Origin: Chryseolinea lacunae
GTDB lineage: Bacteria > Bacteroidota > Bacteroidia > Cytophagales > Cyclobacteriaceae
NCBI RefSeq assembly: GCF_016735595.1
Contig: NZ_JAERRB010000009.1
Span: forward strand, 186,001-250,000
DNA length: 64,000 bases
Direction: 5' to 3'
The notes under the pieces are model-generated. The model was not told the DNA's origin. It did not search any database and was given only the letters and a program-made list of their open reading frames with translations. Below are positions 1 to 8,329 of this stretch, piece after piece; within the stretch, counting starts at the first letter, position 1; the number at the start of each line of letters is the position of its first letter. A program made the position numbers and the translations under genes.

Positions 1-154
1 CCACCCAAAGCCAGCCAAAGTCAAGCAGCTTCGTGTAGCCCGGGGGCACAAAGCCCATCACCATGAGATTGGAATGAAAGACAACCACCAGCAGCGCCGC
101 GATGCCGCGCAGGGGTGTCAACGTTGTGAGATACGGTTTTTGAGACGGTTGCAT
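1..154 (-). CDS. Acyltransferase 3 family protein, N-terminal fragment
   Basis: The reverse strand opens at an ATG at 154 and stays open to the window edge, giving about 51 residues of an integral membrane protein. After a short polar start it reads LTPLRGIAALLVVVFHSNL, the typical first transmembrane segment of acyltransferase 3 (OafA/NodX-like) membrane acyltransferases, which transfer acyl groups onto sugars or cell-surface polymers. The histidine after the hydrophobic stretch and the preceding RGIAALLV are family hallmarks. The rest lies outside the window, so substrate and full length are unknown. It follows the flavin oxidoreductase on the same strand with a gap of about 115 bases that holds only a weak 7-bp inverted repeat (252-274). 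Confidence 0.75.
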   Translation of the reverse strand, partial: MQPSQKPYLTTLTPLRGIAALLVVVFHSNLMVMGFVPPGYTKLLDFGWLWV

Positions 155-268
155 AAAAGAGAGGTTTTTATGCAACACAATTTCTGTCGAATCCATGTGC
201 CAATCCATACCATGATATGGGTATTCGTTCACATAGATGTTCAACCGTCTATTTTAAGAAACTACATC

Positions 269-1753
269 TTAAAAATGAATATCCTGATAAACCCCTCCAG
301 TGCTGGTGCGGCACGAAATTTTTCCTTTCAGGGCTGCGGGCTTGAACAATGATTTCCCCAACAGCATGCGCACACATTCCTGTATGCCTTCGGTGATGGA
401 GGGATGGGGATGCACGCACTCTGCCAGTTCTTCAATGCCCTTGTCCATGCTGATGAGCACGGCCACGGCCTGAATGGCGCTTGACGCGTGGTTGCCAATG
501 ATCTTGAGTCCGAGAATTTTCATCTGGTCGTCGTTGGTCACCAGCATTTTGATGAAGCCTTGTGTGTTGCGTTTGGCAATGGCGCGGGGGATGCAGCTGT
601 AGTCGAGCGTCACCACCTTATAGTCCACACCTTTTTCGCGGGCCTGTGTTTCGTTCACGCCCACACTGGCCACTTCGGGGTTGAGGAACATGATGGTGCT
701 GATGTTTTCATACATCAGTTTATGTCGGGGATTGCCGAATATTTTTTCAACGGCATAACGACCTTCCAGTTCGCCCACGTTCACCAGCGAGATGTCGGCG
801 GTGATGTCGCCCACGGCGTAGATGTTGGGGATGTTGGTTTGGGTGTCGTTGTCTTCGATGCCGCGCTTGGAGATGCTGATGTTCACGGAGTCGTCCCACA
901 GTTCTTCGTAGTTGGGTGTGCGGCCTACGGCCACCAGGGCCTTGGCCACGTTGAAGATGCCTTTGGTGGTATCGTCGTATTCGAGTTCGTATTCCACTCG
1001 GCCGTGTTTGATCTCCATGCGGATGAGGCGCGAGTTCCGGTGAATGAGCACACCGTTGTTTTCCATGTTGCGTTCAATCACGCGCACAATGTCTTCGTCT
1101 TCGAAGGGCAGAATGCGGGCGCCTTTGTCGATGAGGTGCACTTTGGTTTTGCCAAAGCCCGAGAAGATGGTGGCATACTCGCAACCAATCACCCCAGCAC
1201 CGACAATGACCATGCTCTCCGGAAAGTCTTCCATGCTCTCGATGCCATCGCTGGTCATCACGATCTTTTCGTCGATGGGCAACTCGGGCAGGTAGCGGGG
1301 CCGGCTGCCCGTGGCCAGCACGATGTGTTCAGCCCAAACCACTTCCTTCTCGTAGGCCCCGGCGTCGATCTCTATTTCGTGTTCGCTCACCAGTCGCGCG
1401 CTGCCTTTTTTGAAGCTCAGCAGGCTGCTGTAATGAGAGTCTTTCATCATGTGGATGTGTTCCTCCAGCATGCCCTTGCGCTCTTCGATGGCGCGGGCCA
1501 CTTCCTCCTGGATTTCCGTGTAGTTGATGCTGGGCACTTTGAGATTGAACCGTTTCAGGTTTTTGCGGAACGACGCAGTTTCGCGCGACAGCTCCCACCA
1601 GGTCTTCGACGACAGCGCACCGTTGGTGACGCCGGCACCGCCGACCTTGTTTTTCTCAATGAGCAATGTTTTCTTTTTGAAGTCGAGTGCGCGCATAGCC
1701 GCGGCATAGCCGGAAGGGCCCGCCCCGATTACCACCAGATCAAATTTCTCCAT
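269..1753 (-). CDS. FAD/NAD(P)-dependent oxidoreductase, SthA/Lpd-like, lacking the redox disulfide
   Basis: A 494-residue flavoprotein of the pyridine nucleotide-disulfide oxidoreductase fold. The start at 1753 (MEKFDLVVIGAGPSG) puts the FAD-binding GxGxxG at residues 10-15; upstream in-frame sequence is not protein-like. A second nucleotide-binding motif (VIVGAGVIGCEYA) lies mid-protein, and the C-terminal HPHPSITE keeps the dimer-interface histidine and glutamate of the family. The redox-active CxxxxC of lipoamide or glutathione reductases is missing: the equivalent stretch reads GGAGVTNGALSSK (about residues 38-50), with Gly41 and Ala46 in place of the cysteines. It therefore cannot do dithiol chemistry. 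Soluble transhydrogenase (SthA), which lacks a complete disulfide, is the nearest role, but this is inference. It may be co-transcribed with the gene 79 bases upstream. Confidence 0.8.
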   Translation of the reverse strand: MEKFDLVVIGAGPSGYAAAMRALDFKKKTLLIEKNKVGGAGVTNGALSSKTWWELSRETASFRKNLKRFNLKVPSINYTEIQEEVARAIEERKGMLEEHIHMMKDSHYSSLLSFKKGSARLVSEHEIEIDAGAYEKEVVWAEHIVLATGSRPRYLPELPIDEKIVMTSDGIESMEDFPESMVIVGAGVIGCEYATIFSGFGKTKVHLIDKGARILPFEDEDIVRVIERNMENNGVLIHRNSRLIRMEIKHGRVEYELEYDDTTKGIFNVAKALVAVGRTPNYEELWDDSVNISISKRGIEDNDTQTNIPNIYAVGDITADISLVNVGELEGRYAVEKIFGNPRHKLMYENISTIMFLNPEVASVGVNETQAREKGVDYKVVTLDYSCIPRAIAKRNTQGFIKMLVTNDDQMKILGLKIIGNHASSAIQAVAVLISMDKGIEELAECVHPHPSITEGIQECVRMLLGKSLFKPAALKGKISCRTSTGGVYQDIHF

Positions 1754-1832
1754 AACCGAAGACCAAAGTATTCCCGTACAATGTACAATAAAATCGCAAG
1801 TTGAAAAGGAGACAGAGACCGTTGCGTCCCTT

Positions 1833-2714
1833 TTAGGAGACAATTTTCTCCAGCGAAACGGCGGTGAAGAAAGCCGCAGGCGATATTCCGGCACCCCACG
1901 GTCCAGCCTCATCCCACGACACGGGCAGCAGTGTGGCAAAGCTGCTCAGTGCGTCGGCCTGGCCGGGCAGCAGGCTGTTGTGGAATGTTTCGGAGAGCAC
2001 CACCACGGGTTCGCCATAGTGCGTGGCCACCTCCATGATGCCGGTGATGAATCGCTTTCGTTGTGCATAGCTGATGGCGATCACTTTCCGGTTGGCCGCC
2101 ACAAGATCGTCCAGCAACGTATCCTGATCTTGCTCCGACCGAAGCGCATCCAGACACACTAGCGCGAAGCCCGTGCCCAGGAACAACACCGACGCCATGT
2201 CGGTCGAAGCACGTCCGTCTTCTTCGGTAACCGCGAGCGGCACGGGTTGGTAGCCTACCGCCTCAGCCCAAGCCTGCACCTCCGGGGCAACGCCTTCGCC
2301 TTCGCGGCATGCATACATTCGTTTGCTGCCGTCGTCAAAAACCGCGGCAAGGTTTCCGGTGTTGCGCCCGGGTGTTTCCCCGAGTTGAATCACGTCGGCA
2401 ATCCTGAACGTTTTTGTCAGATAATTTATCATCGCCTGGCCCGGAGCATCTATTGGTTTATGCACCACAAGCTTTCCCCCGGCATGAAAAGCCAACGGTG
2501 TTGGCGCACACTGTAGCCCGTCCGATAATTGTGTCACATAATTGTATACACACACCGGAACATCGGCAGCGATCAGTTGATCAGTGATGCGGTCTATCAC
2601 TGATGACAGGGATATTTCAGGCGATAAAGCGTGTTGATGCTGGTGCTGATCGGAGGCCGATGGCCTGCACACGAAAACAGTCGAACCTCTTTGTCCGTTC
2701 ATTTGAATGCACAC
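1833..2714 (-). CDS. Citrulline hydrolase/amidinotransferase-fold (CtlX-like) protein, probably inactive
   Basis: A 293-residue protein that follows the CtlX branch of the arginine deiminase/amidinotransferase superfamily over its whole length: STVFVCRPSAS near the start, a central MYACREG block, GTGFALVCLDAL (about 180-191), and a KVIAISYAQ/GEPVVVLSE block. The catalytic positions do not survive by my recall-based alignment. The family PNNW motif near residue 70 is degraded. The glutamate before the glycine loop is replaced by RNTG. The catalytic histidine aligns with Asp172, and the GGGSxRC cysteine aligns with Ala280 in GAGISPAAF. I expect a pseudoenzyme with a binding or regulatory role. 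A second possible start is the Met at residue 5. It is divergent from the histidine kinase and may form an operon with the flavoprotein downstream. Confidence 0.65.
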   Translation of the reverse strand: MCIQMNGQRGSTVFVCRPSASDQHQHQHALSPEISLSSVIDRITDQLIAADVPVCVYNYVTQLSDGLQCAPTPLAFHAGGKLVVHKPIDAPGQAMINYLTKTFRIADVIQLGETPGRNTGNLAAVFDDGSKRMYACREGEGVAPEVQAWAEAVGYQPVPLAVTEEDGRASTDMASVLFLGTGFALVCLDALRSEQDQDTLLDDLVAANRKVIAISYAQRKRFITGIMEVATHYGEPVVVLSETFHNSLLPGQADALSSFATLLPVSWDEAGPWGAGISPAAFFTAVSLEKIVS

Positions 2715-2738
2715 GCAGAAACGTGTTGGTTAATTGAT

Positions 2739-2753
2739 TAACTTTGACAAAGT
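2739..2753. promoter_or_regulatory. Overlapping divergent promoter elements with palindrome
   Basis: TAACTTTG (2739-2746) matches the Bacteroidota -7 consensus TAnnTTTG for the rightward kinase gene at 2780. The bases 2741-2753, ACTTTG-A-CAAAGT, are a perfect inverted repeat, so the reverse strand carries a near-identical TTACTTTG for the leftward gene starting at 2714. The two -7 elements would overlap, so RNA polymerase could occupy only one direction at a time. Assigned from sequence alone. Confidence 0.5.
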
Positions 2754-2779
2754 AAGCCTAAAGAAGATTAATTTCTCAG

Positions 2780-4750
2780 ATGAATTTTTTGCGCACACTT
2801 ATTTATACGGGCGTCGCCTTTGCAAAGACCTCATCTGAAAAACGTGGCATTATGCTGGCCAACGCAGTCGCCACCATCCTCTTCACCCTCAGTCTCGTCA
2901 CCACTTTTTTCTACTACCTCTGGTATGGTGCCAACATCGTCACCTACCTCATTCCTGTGCTGGGCGCGATGGCGCTGGTGGTGCTTCTGCTAAACAGCAG
3001 AGGGTTCACTACACTGGCGCGTGTGTGGATCAGTTTCCTCAGCCCGGTGTTGGTGATGGCCCTGTCGATCTATTCCAAATGGGTCTACTACGATCAACAG
3101 GAAGAGCTGGACTATTTCACCTTCCGCATTGTGGTGCTGGGCTGTTGTGTGATTCCGTGGATGTTGTTTTCCCTGCAAGAAAGAACCGGCCTGATCCTCT
3201 GCGCGCTGGGCGGCCTGCTCGTGCTCATGGCACACGATCCGTTGCACGCGGCGTTTGGTGTGCCCTACCCCGAAGACCGGCTGAAGCTGATGAATTATTA
3301 TTTTACCAACATCGTGATCCTGCTCACCTACTTCATCATGGTGGGCTCACTGGGATTTTTGAAATGGCTTTCCGAAAAAAACGAACGCATCAACGCCGAG
3401 CTCATCGAAGACCTCAATCTGGCCAACGTGCTTCTCCTGGAACGCAACGCCGAAATTGAAGCACAGAATGCCGAGATCCATGCGCAAAGCGAAGTGCTGC
3501 AAGCCAACCAGGACAAGCTTATCGAAGCCAACCGTGTCATCGACGATCAACGCGACAGGCTCTATAGCAAAACGTTGCACCTGGAGTCGGAGCTGGTGAA
3601 AAAAAACATGGACCTGGTGGAGACCAACACCGAACTGGTGAAACACAACAACGAGCTTCGCCAGTTTTCCTATACGGTGTCGCACAACCTGCGCGGACCG
3701 GTGGCCAGCCTGTTGGGATTGCTCAAGCTGGTGAACACCGAAGGCCTCAGCGAAAGTGATGCTGAAGTTTTTTCGCACTTCAGGTCCTCTACCTTCCGTC
3801 TCGACGAAATCATTCGCGAGCTCAGCCAGATCATCGACATCCGGCACGACATTTTTCAGATCCGGCAGAAAATCGATTTACGTGCCGAAGTGCAAACCAT
3901 CTTCACTTCGCTGGAGAAGGAAATACTGTCGCATCACATCCAGCTGAAAGCCTCCTTGGAAGAGTGCCCGACACTTTATTCTGTGAAGCCCATGGTGCAC
4001 AGCATACTCTACAACCTCATCAGCAACGCCATCAAATACCGGTCGCCCGAACGTGTACCGGTGGTAAGCGTAGCCAGCCACGACGAAGGCGACTTCTTTG
4101 TGATCCGCGTGCGCGACAACGGCCTGGGCATCGACCTCAACTCGCACCGCGACAACATGTTCAAGCTCTACCGTCGCTTCCACCAGCACACCGAAGGCAA
4201 AGGCCTTGGGCTTTACCTCGTGAAGTTGCAATGCGAAGCCCTCGGCGGGCGCATCGACGTGATGAGCGAGCTGAACAAATTCACCGAGTTCACTGTATAT
4301 TTGCGCAAGCCCGAAAACGTAAAACAGCAAATGTTGCTGGACGAGCCGCATGCAAAAATATTTTTCGATGCCACAGCAAACTCCACGGGTGTGATCTGGA
4401 ACGGGCCCGTCACCAGCCAGCAATATCGCCAGGTGTTTTCGAAAGCGCTGGAATTCCTGCGCGTATACAACACCCCAAACTGGCTGTCCGACATTGTTCA
4501 TCAGGGGCCCATCGCACCCGAAGATCAACTCTGGATGTTTCAGAACATTGTTCCCGAGGCATCGAAGAACGGCCTTCGCCGCATCGCGTTTATTCGCCCT
4601 GACGCCAACGACCCGCACGTTGTTGACTACATTCAAAAAATTCAGACCAACGTGCAACGCTACAACATCACGCTCAAACCTTTCCCCACACCACAGGACG
4701 CGTTTGAGTGGATGATACAAGAAAACGAAAACGCTACGCTACACTCCTGA
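2780..4750 (+). CDS. Membrane sensor histidine kinase with C-terminal SpoIIAA-like domain
   Basis: A 656-residue protein. Residues 1-195 contain about six hydrophobic segments and no large periplasmic loop, followed by a long coiled coil (about 200-295) rich in Glu, Asn and Gln. The HisKA domain has the phosphoacceptor in FSYTVSHNLRGP (His302). The ATPase domain shows an N box (NLISNAIKYR, about 412-421), a D box (RDNGLGID) and a GKGLGLYLVK G2 box. An extra 130-residue tail follows (about 520-656). Its NGPVTSQQYRQVF, YNTPNWLSDI and SPEDQLW-like pattern resembles the SpoIIAA-like/STAS domains common as stand-alone proteins in Bacteroidota. No response regulator is adjacent. The PAP2 gene begins five bases after the stop codon, so the two are almost certainly co-transcribed. 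Confidence 0.85.
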   Translation: MNFLRTLIYTGVAFAKTSSEKRGIMLANAVATILFTLSLVTTFFYYLWYGANIVTYLIPVLGAMALVVLLLNSRGFTTLARVWISFLSPVLVMALSIYSKWVYYDQQEELDYFTFRIVVLGCCVIPWMLFSLQERTGLILCALGGLLVLMAHDPLHAAFGVPYPEDRLKLMNYYFTNIVILLTYFIMVGSLGFLKWLSEKNERINAELIEDLNLANVLLLERNAEIEAQNAEIHAQSEVLQANQDKLIEANRVIDDQRDRLYSKTLHLESELVKKNMDLVETNTELVKHNNELRQFSYTVSHNLRGPVASLLGLLKLVNTEGLSESDAEVFSHFRSSTFRLDEIIRELSQIIDIRHDIFQIRQKIDLRAEVQTIFTSLEKEILSHHIQLKASLEECPTLYSVKPMVHSILYNLISNAIKYRSPERVPVVSVASHDEGDFFVIRVRDNGLGIDLNSHRDNMFKLYRRFHQHTEGKGLGLYLVKLQCEALGGRIDVMSELNKFTEFTVYLRKPENVKQQMLLDEPHAKIFFDATANSTGVIWNGPVTSQQYRQVFSKALEFLRVYNTPNWLSDIVHQGPIAPEDQLWMFQNIVPEASKNGLRRIAFIRPDANDPHVVDYIQKIQTNVQRYNITLKPFPTPQDAFEWMIQENENATLHS

Positions 4751-4754
4751 TATC

Positions 4755-5342
4755 ATGGTCGATCAACTTATTGAATGGGATAAAAAACTTCTGCTCTTCC
4801 TCAACGGATTTCATGTATCCTGGCTTGATCCTATCGTGCTGTTTGCTACGGAAACATTTGTGTGGCTGCCGCTGTACCTCTTCTTGCTCTACATTCTCAT
4901 CCGCACGTATAAAAAGGATGTGTGGATTCCACTGATCGGCATCACCCTCGTTATTGTGCTTGCAGATCAAATCACTTCCGGATTTATGAAGCCCTATTTT
5001 GCGCGCCTCCGCCCCTCGCAGGAGCCCACGCTGAAAGGGCTTGTTCACCTGGTGGATGGATACCTCGGCGGTCTTTATGGATTTGCTTCAAGCCACGCCG
5101 CCAACACCATGGGCACAGCCACGTTTTTCACGTTGCTGCTGCGCTCAACCAAACCCTGGATTGTGTGGCTGTTTCTCTGGGCCGTCTTGCTCACCTACAC
5201 GCGCATCTACCTGGGCGTTCACTATCCCGGCGACATCACGGTGGGTTGGCTCATTGGTGCAGGCTGCGGATGGACAGGTTTCCGCGTAGCCAAAGCCCTG
5301 CTGGCCTGGAACGAAAAAAGAAGGGCTTCCTCCACCGTGTGA
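4755..5342 (+). CDS. PAP2-family membrane phosphatase
   Basis: A 195-residue integral membrane protein with the three phosphatase signature motifs of the PAP2 superfamily in order: KPYFARLRP (KxxxxxxRP), GFASSHA (the PSGH position, here SSH), and TRIYLGVHYPGD (SRxxxxxHxxxD). The catalytic arginine, histidines and aspartate are present. Such enzymes dephosphorylate undecaprenyl pyrophosphate or phosphatidate on the outer side of the cytoplasmic membrane, recycling lipid carriers for wall and polysaccharide synthesis. Which substrate applies here cannot be read from sequence. Four intergenic bases separate it from the kinase upstream, which suggests translational proximity and shared expression. 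Confidence 0.88.
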   Translation: MVDQLIEWDKKLLLFLNGFHVSWLDPIVLFATETFVWLPLYLFLLYILIRTYKKDVWIPLIGITLVIVLADQITSGFMKPYFARLRPSQEPTLKGLVHLVDGYLGGLYGFASSHAANTMGTATFFTLLLRSTKPWIVWLFLWAVLLTYTRIYLGVHYPGDITVGWLIGAGCGWTGFRVAKALLAWNEKRRASSTV

Positions 5343-5378
5343 AAGAAAGCCCGTATAAATTTTCTATTTGGTAAGAAA

Positions 5379-5873
5379 CTATCCCAGAATCTTTCCCAGC
5401 ATTCCACCAAGATCGCCAGAACCCTGCGATGACGAGCCACCCGTGACCTTTCCGAGTATGCTGCCGAGGTCGCTGTTTCCTCCGAACGATTGCAGCATGC
5501 TCTGCAAGTCGAAGTCGTTGTCGTTGGGATCGTTGGTTTTATTCACAAACTGATTCATCACCTGCGGAATGAGGCTGCCAGCAATGCTTTGTGCTGCCTG
5601 CGGCGACACGCCGAATTTCGAGGCTAAGTTGCCTGCGATGCCAGACACTATTTGCGTCACCATCGGGTTGCTCGAAAGTGATCCTGCACCACCGTTGAAC
5701 ATGGACGTGATTTGCTGAAAATTTCCGGCACCCACCTGGCCTTGCAGGCCCGAGAAAATTTGCTGGGCCACATCCTGAATGGCCGCATTGTTGAACTTGT
5801 CAGGAACAGCCTGGTTGCGCACAATGGCGTCGCCGGCATTTTGTTCTACGAGTTTGATGAGTTGATCAAGCAT
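5379..5873 (-). CDS. DUF937-like glycine-rich protein
   Basis: A 164-residue soluble protein with no signal peptide. It starts MLDQLIKLVEQNAGDAI and shows helical repeats followed by Gly/Ser-rich turns (SMFNGGAGSLSSNP, GKVTGGSSSQGSGDLGG). The arrangement, with a repeated SILGKVTGG/GMLGKILG motif at the end, resembles DUF937/YidB-type proteins of Bacteroidota. No catalytic residues are apparent and the function is unknown. It is convergent with the PAP2 gene 36 bases away and precedes nothing obviously related; riboflavin synthase lies 61 bases upstream on the same strand. Confidence 0.7.
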   Translation of the reverse strand: MLDQLIKLVEQNAGDAIVRNQAVPDKFNNAAIQDVAQQIFSGLQGQVGAGNFQQITSMFNGGAGSLSSNPMVTQIVSGIAGNLASKFGVSPQAAQSIAGSLIPQVMNQFVNKTNDPNDNDFDLQSMLQSFGGNSDLGSILGKVTGGSSSQGSGDLGGMLGKILG

Positions 5874-5934
5874 GGCGTTTGAGGGTTTGTTGTTCGATTA
5901 AGGTACCAAAAGCAAGCCGCACCTCCCAGCAAAA

Positions 5935-6519
5935 TCATTTGTTTAACAAACGCTTCACATACTTGCCGATGATGTCGAACTCCAGGTTCACCGTGCTGCC
6001 GACTTTCAGTTGATGAAAGTTGGTGTGGGTGTGGGTATAGGGAATGATGGCCACCCTAAACCGGCCCGTTTCGCTGTTAAAGCACGTAAGGCTCACGCCA
6101 TTCACGGCTACCGAACCTTTTTCCACCGTCACGTTGCCAAGGGCGGCATCGTAGCTAAAATCGATCAGCCAGCTTCCGCTGTCTTCGGCAATGGCGCTCA
6201 CCACACCGGTTTGGTCCACATGCCCTTGCACAATGTGCCCGTCGAAGCGGCCGTTGTTGAGCATGCAGCGTTCAAGGTTCACCTTGTCGCCGGCCTGCAG
6301 GCTTCCCAGGTTCGATTTCTGGAGCGTCTCATGAATGGCCGTTACCCAATAGGCGCCATCCTCCACACCCACCACCGTGAGACACACACCGTTGTGCGAC
6401 ACACTCTGGTCTACCTTAAGCTCGTGACTGAGCGTGCTGGCAATTTTGAAGTGCGTGTTAGCTCCCTCCTGCTCGCGCTTCGTTACTTCCCCCATGGTTT
6501 CGATTATTCCTGTGAACAT
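5935..6519 (-). CDS. ribE: Riboflavin synthase, alpha subunit
   Basis: A 194-residue protein catalysing the dismutation of two 6,7-dimethyl-8-ribityllumazine molecules to riboflavin, the last step of vitamin B2 synthesis. The start at 6519 gives the diagnostic N-terminus MFTGIIETMGEV; an earlier ATG adds seven residues not seen in the family. Two lumazine-binding repeats are visible, each with a VNLE-type strand (DKVNLERCML; STVNLEFDII), a DQSVSHNGVCLTV block in the first and EKGSVAVNGVSLTC in the second. The length is typical. No other rib gene and no FMN riboswitch is apparent upstream, so it seems to stand alone. Confidence 0.95.
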   Translation of the reverse strand: MFTGIIETMGEVTKREQEGANTHFKIASTLSHELKVDQSVSHNGVCLTVVGVEDGAYWVTAIHETLQKSNLGSLQAGDKVNLERCMLNNGRFDGHIVQGHVDQTGVVSAIAEDSGSWLIDFSYDAALGNVTVEKGSVAVNGVSLTCFNSETGRFRVAIIPYTHTHTNFHQLKVGSTVNLEFDIIGKYVKRLLNK

Positions 6520-6579
6520 AGCTTTCTGCTTAGCGTGCAAAAATAAAAAGAAGCCCTGTGAAACCGCTATTTTCTCACC

Positions 6580-8238
6580 TCAACCTTTCGCTTTCTTTTC
6601 TTCGATGGCCTTCTTCTGGTCGTCGCGCAACGTGGGATAGGTTATGCCCAGTTGCTCCAGATAGGTTTTATACTTCGCAGGATTATAGTAGTACTTCTGC
6701 AACTGCGGTTTGAAGCGCACCATGACATCTTTGTTAAGGTATGTGGCCGGAACGTCTTTCGGGCCCACCAGGGGCATGTATTGGATTTCTTTTGTCTGCT
6801 CGTTTTTATAATAGTCCCACGATGCTTTCACCAGCTCGGGTTTCAGGAACAAATCCAGCAACGTCATGGCTTCGGCTTTGGCACCGGCAATGATGCCCTT
6901 GTGAGCGATGGGCGTGGCCATGGAGATGGCGTTTGACCAATGGTGACCCGGCAGGTTTGGGATGTTTGATGGATACCGGAGCACGATGGTAGGCAGCGAC
7001 CACGATATGTCGGCGATGTCGTCGGAGCCACCGCCCATGGCGATCAACTGGCGTCCGCCCATCATGATCGGTTTGGTGTCGCTGGGTTGCACAATGGTGT
7101 CGAGCTTCACATCAAGGCCTTTGGTCTCCTTGCTTTTCATTTCAATTTGCGTGGCCTGGGCCAGCAGCTGATCTTCGGCACTCCACGCCGGCAAGCCCAC
7201 TTTTTTGATGTTGCTATACATGGCCTCGGCCATAGGCTTGTTGAAATGTCCGGGCCAGGCCGAGCCAAGAATCTCGTAGGTATATTTGGTATCGGTCATC
7301 AGCGCGGCGCCGTCGGCCATCTTCACACCCAGGTCAAAAAGTTTTTTAATGTCGGGGTAGGTACGCTCGCGGAAGTAGTACCACACCGATGCTTTCGAGG
7401 GCACCACGTTGGGTTGATCGCCACCGTCGGAAATGACATAGTGCGACCGTTGCGTGAGCTCCAGGTGTTCGCGACGAAAATTCCAGCCGATGTTCATCAG
7501 CTCCACAGCGTCGAGCGCGCTGCGGCCACGCCACGGTGCTGCGGCCGCGTGTGCAGCCTGTCCTTCGAAGCTGAACTTCACCGACACCAGGCCGTTGTTG
7601 CCGGCGTCGCCATAACTCACCGACAGGTTGCTGCCCACGTGTGTGAAGATGCAGGCATCCACATCTTTAAAATAACCTTCGCGCACATAGAACGCTTTTG
7701 TGCCCACCAGTTCTTCGGCCACCCCAGGCCAGAGCATGAGGGTGCCGGGAATTTTTTCGCGCTCCATAATTTTCTTCATCACCAGGGCCGTCACAATGTT
7801 CAGCGCCTGTCCGGAGTTGTGGCCTTCGCCATGGCCGGGTGCGCCCGTCACAACGGGGTCGGCATAGGCCACACCCGGTTTTTGCGACGCCTTGGGAATA
7901 CAATCCACATCCGAACCCAGCGCGATCACGGGCTTGCCGCTTCCCCACGTCGCGATCCACGCGGTGGGCACATTGGCCACCCCCTTCTGAACCTTGAATC
8001 CGTTTTTCTCCAACAGCTGTGTGAGGTAGGTCAGGGTTTCATATTCCTGAAACCCCAACTCTGAAAAACTGAACAACATGTCGTTGATTTGTTGCGCGAG
8101 GGTGTATTGCTTTTCCACTTCGGCAACAACCTCTGCCTTCAGCTTGGCCAGGCGCTCGTCGCTCACGCCCGTGGTTTGCGCCTGCGCCACCACTATGGCG
8201 CAGGTGATGGCTAGTGCTAGTAAAATTCTCTTCATCAT
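6580..8238 (-). CDS. Exported M20-family amidohydrolase, AbgB-like
   Basis: A 552-residue protein with a signal peptide (MMKRILLALAITCAIVVAQAQ, with MKRIL an alternative start one codon in), so probably periplasmic or outer-membrane associated. The body matches the M20 metallopeptidase family, and within it the aminobenzoyl-glutamate utilisation B subgroup: ALGSDVDCIPK, GHGEGHNSGQALN with metal-binding histidines, WPGVAEELVGTKAFY with the catalytic glutamates, and a FTHVGSN segment. A dimerisation domain (GQAAHAAAAPWRGRSALDAVE) follows. The family cleaves amide bonds of small acyl-amino acids or dipeptides; E. coli AbgB acts on p-aminobenzoyl-glutamate, but this exported copy may act on another substrate. 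It is divergent from the membrane protein at 8489. Confidence 0.88.
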   Translation of the reverse strand: MMKRILLALAITCAIVVAQAQTTGVSDERLAKLKAEVVAEVEKQYTLAQQINDMLFSFSELGFQEYETLTYLTQLLEKNGFKVQKGVANVPTAWIATWGSGKPVIALGSDVDCIPKASQKPGVAYADPVVTGAPGHGEGHNSGQALNIVTALVMKKIMEREKIPGTLMLWPGVAEELVGTKAFYVREGYFKDVDACIFTHVGSNLSVSYGDAGNNGLVSVKFSFEGQAAHAAAAPWRGRSALDAVELMNIGWNFRREHLELTQRSHYVISDGGDQPNVVPSKASVWYYFRERTYPDIKKLFDLGVKMADGAALMTDTKYTYEILGSAWPGHFNKPMAEAMYSNIKKVGLPAWSAEDQLLAQATQIEMKSKETKGLDVKLDTIVQPSDTKPIMMGGRQLIAMGGGSDDIADISWSLPTIVLRYPSNIPNLPGHHWSNAISMATPIAHKGIIAGAKAEAMTLLDLFLKPELVKASWDYYKNEQTKEIQYMPLVGPKDVPATYLNKDVMVRFKPQLQKYYYNPAKYKTYLEQLGITYPTLRDDQKKAIEEKKAKG

Positions 8239-8329
8239 GTGTTTTTAAGTCAGGTTAGGTTGGACTTAAACTACAGAAACTTTGAAAGGCCCTGAATCAA
8301 ATGGTGATAAGCGGCTCAAAAATATATTT

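Noticed and set aside
488-1804. A 438-codon open frame on the plus strand opposite the flavin oxidoreductase
   Set aside because: It is antisense to a gene with clear FAD and NAD-binding motifs; its composition is rich in His, Val and Phe runs typical of shadow frames in GC-rich genes.
5323-5352. Terminator between the PAP2 and DUF937-like genes
   Set aside because: Only a 6-bp GGGCTT/AAGCCC pairing that overlaps the PAP2 stop region and lacks a T tract.
5935-6640. FMN riboswitch or rib operon ahead of riboflavin synthase
   Set aside because: I see no conserved RFN-type stem pattern in the 60 bases upstream and no other rib gene; the next gene is a peptidase.
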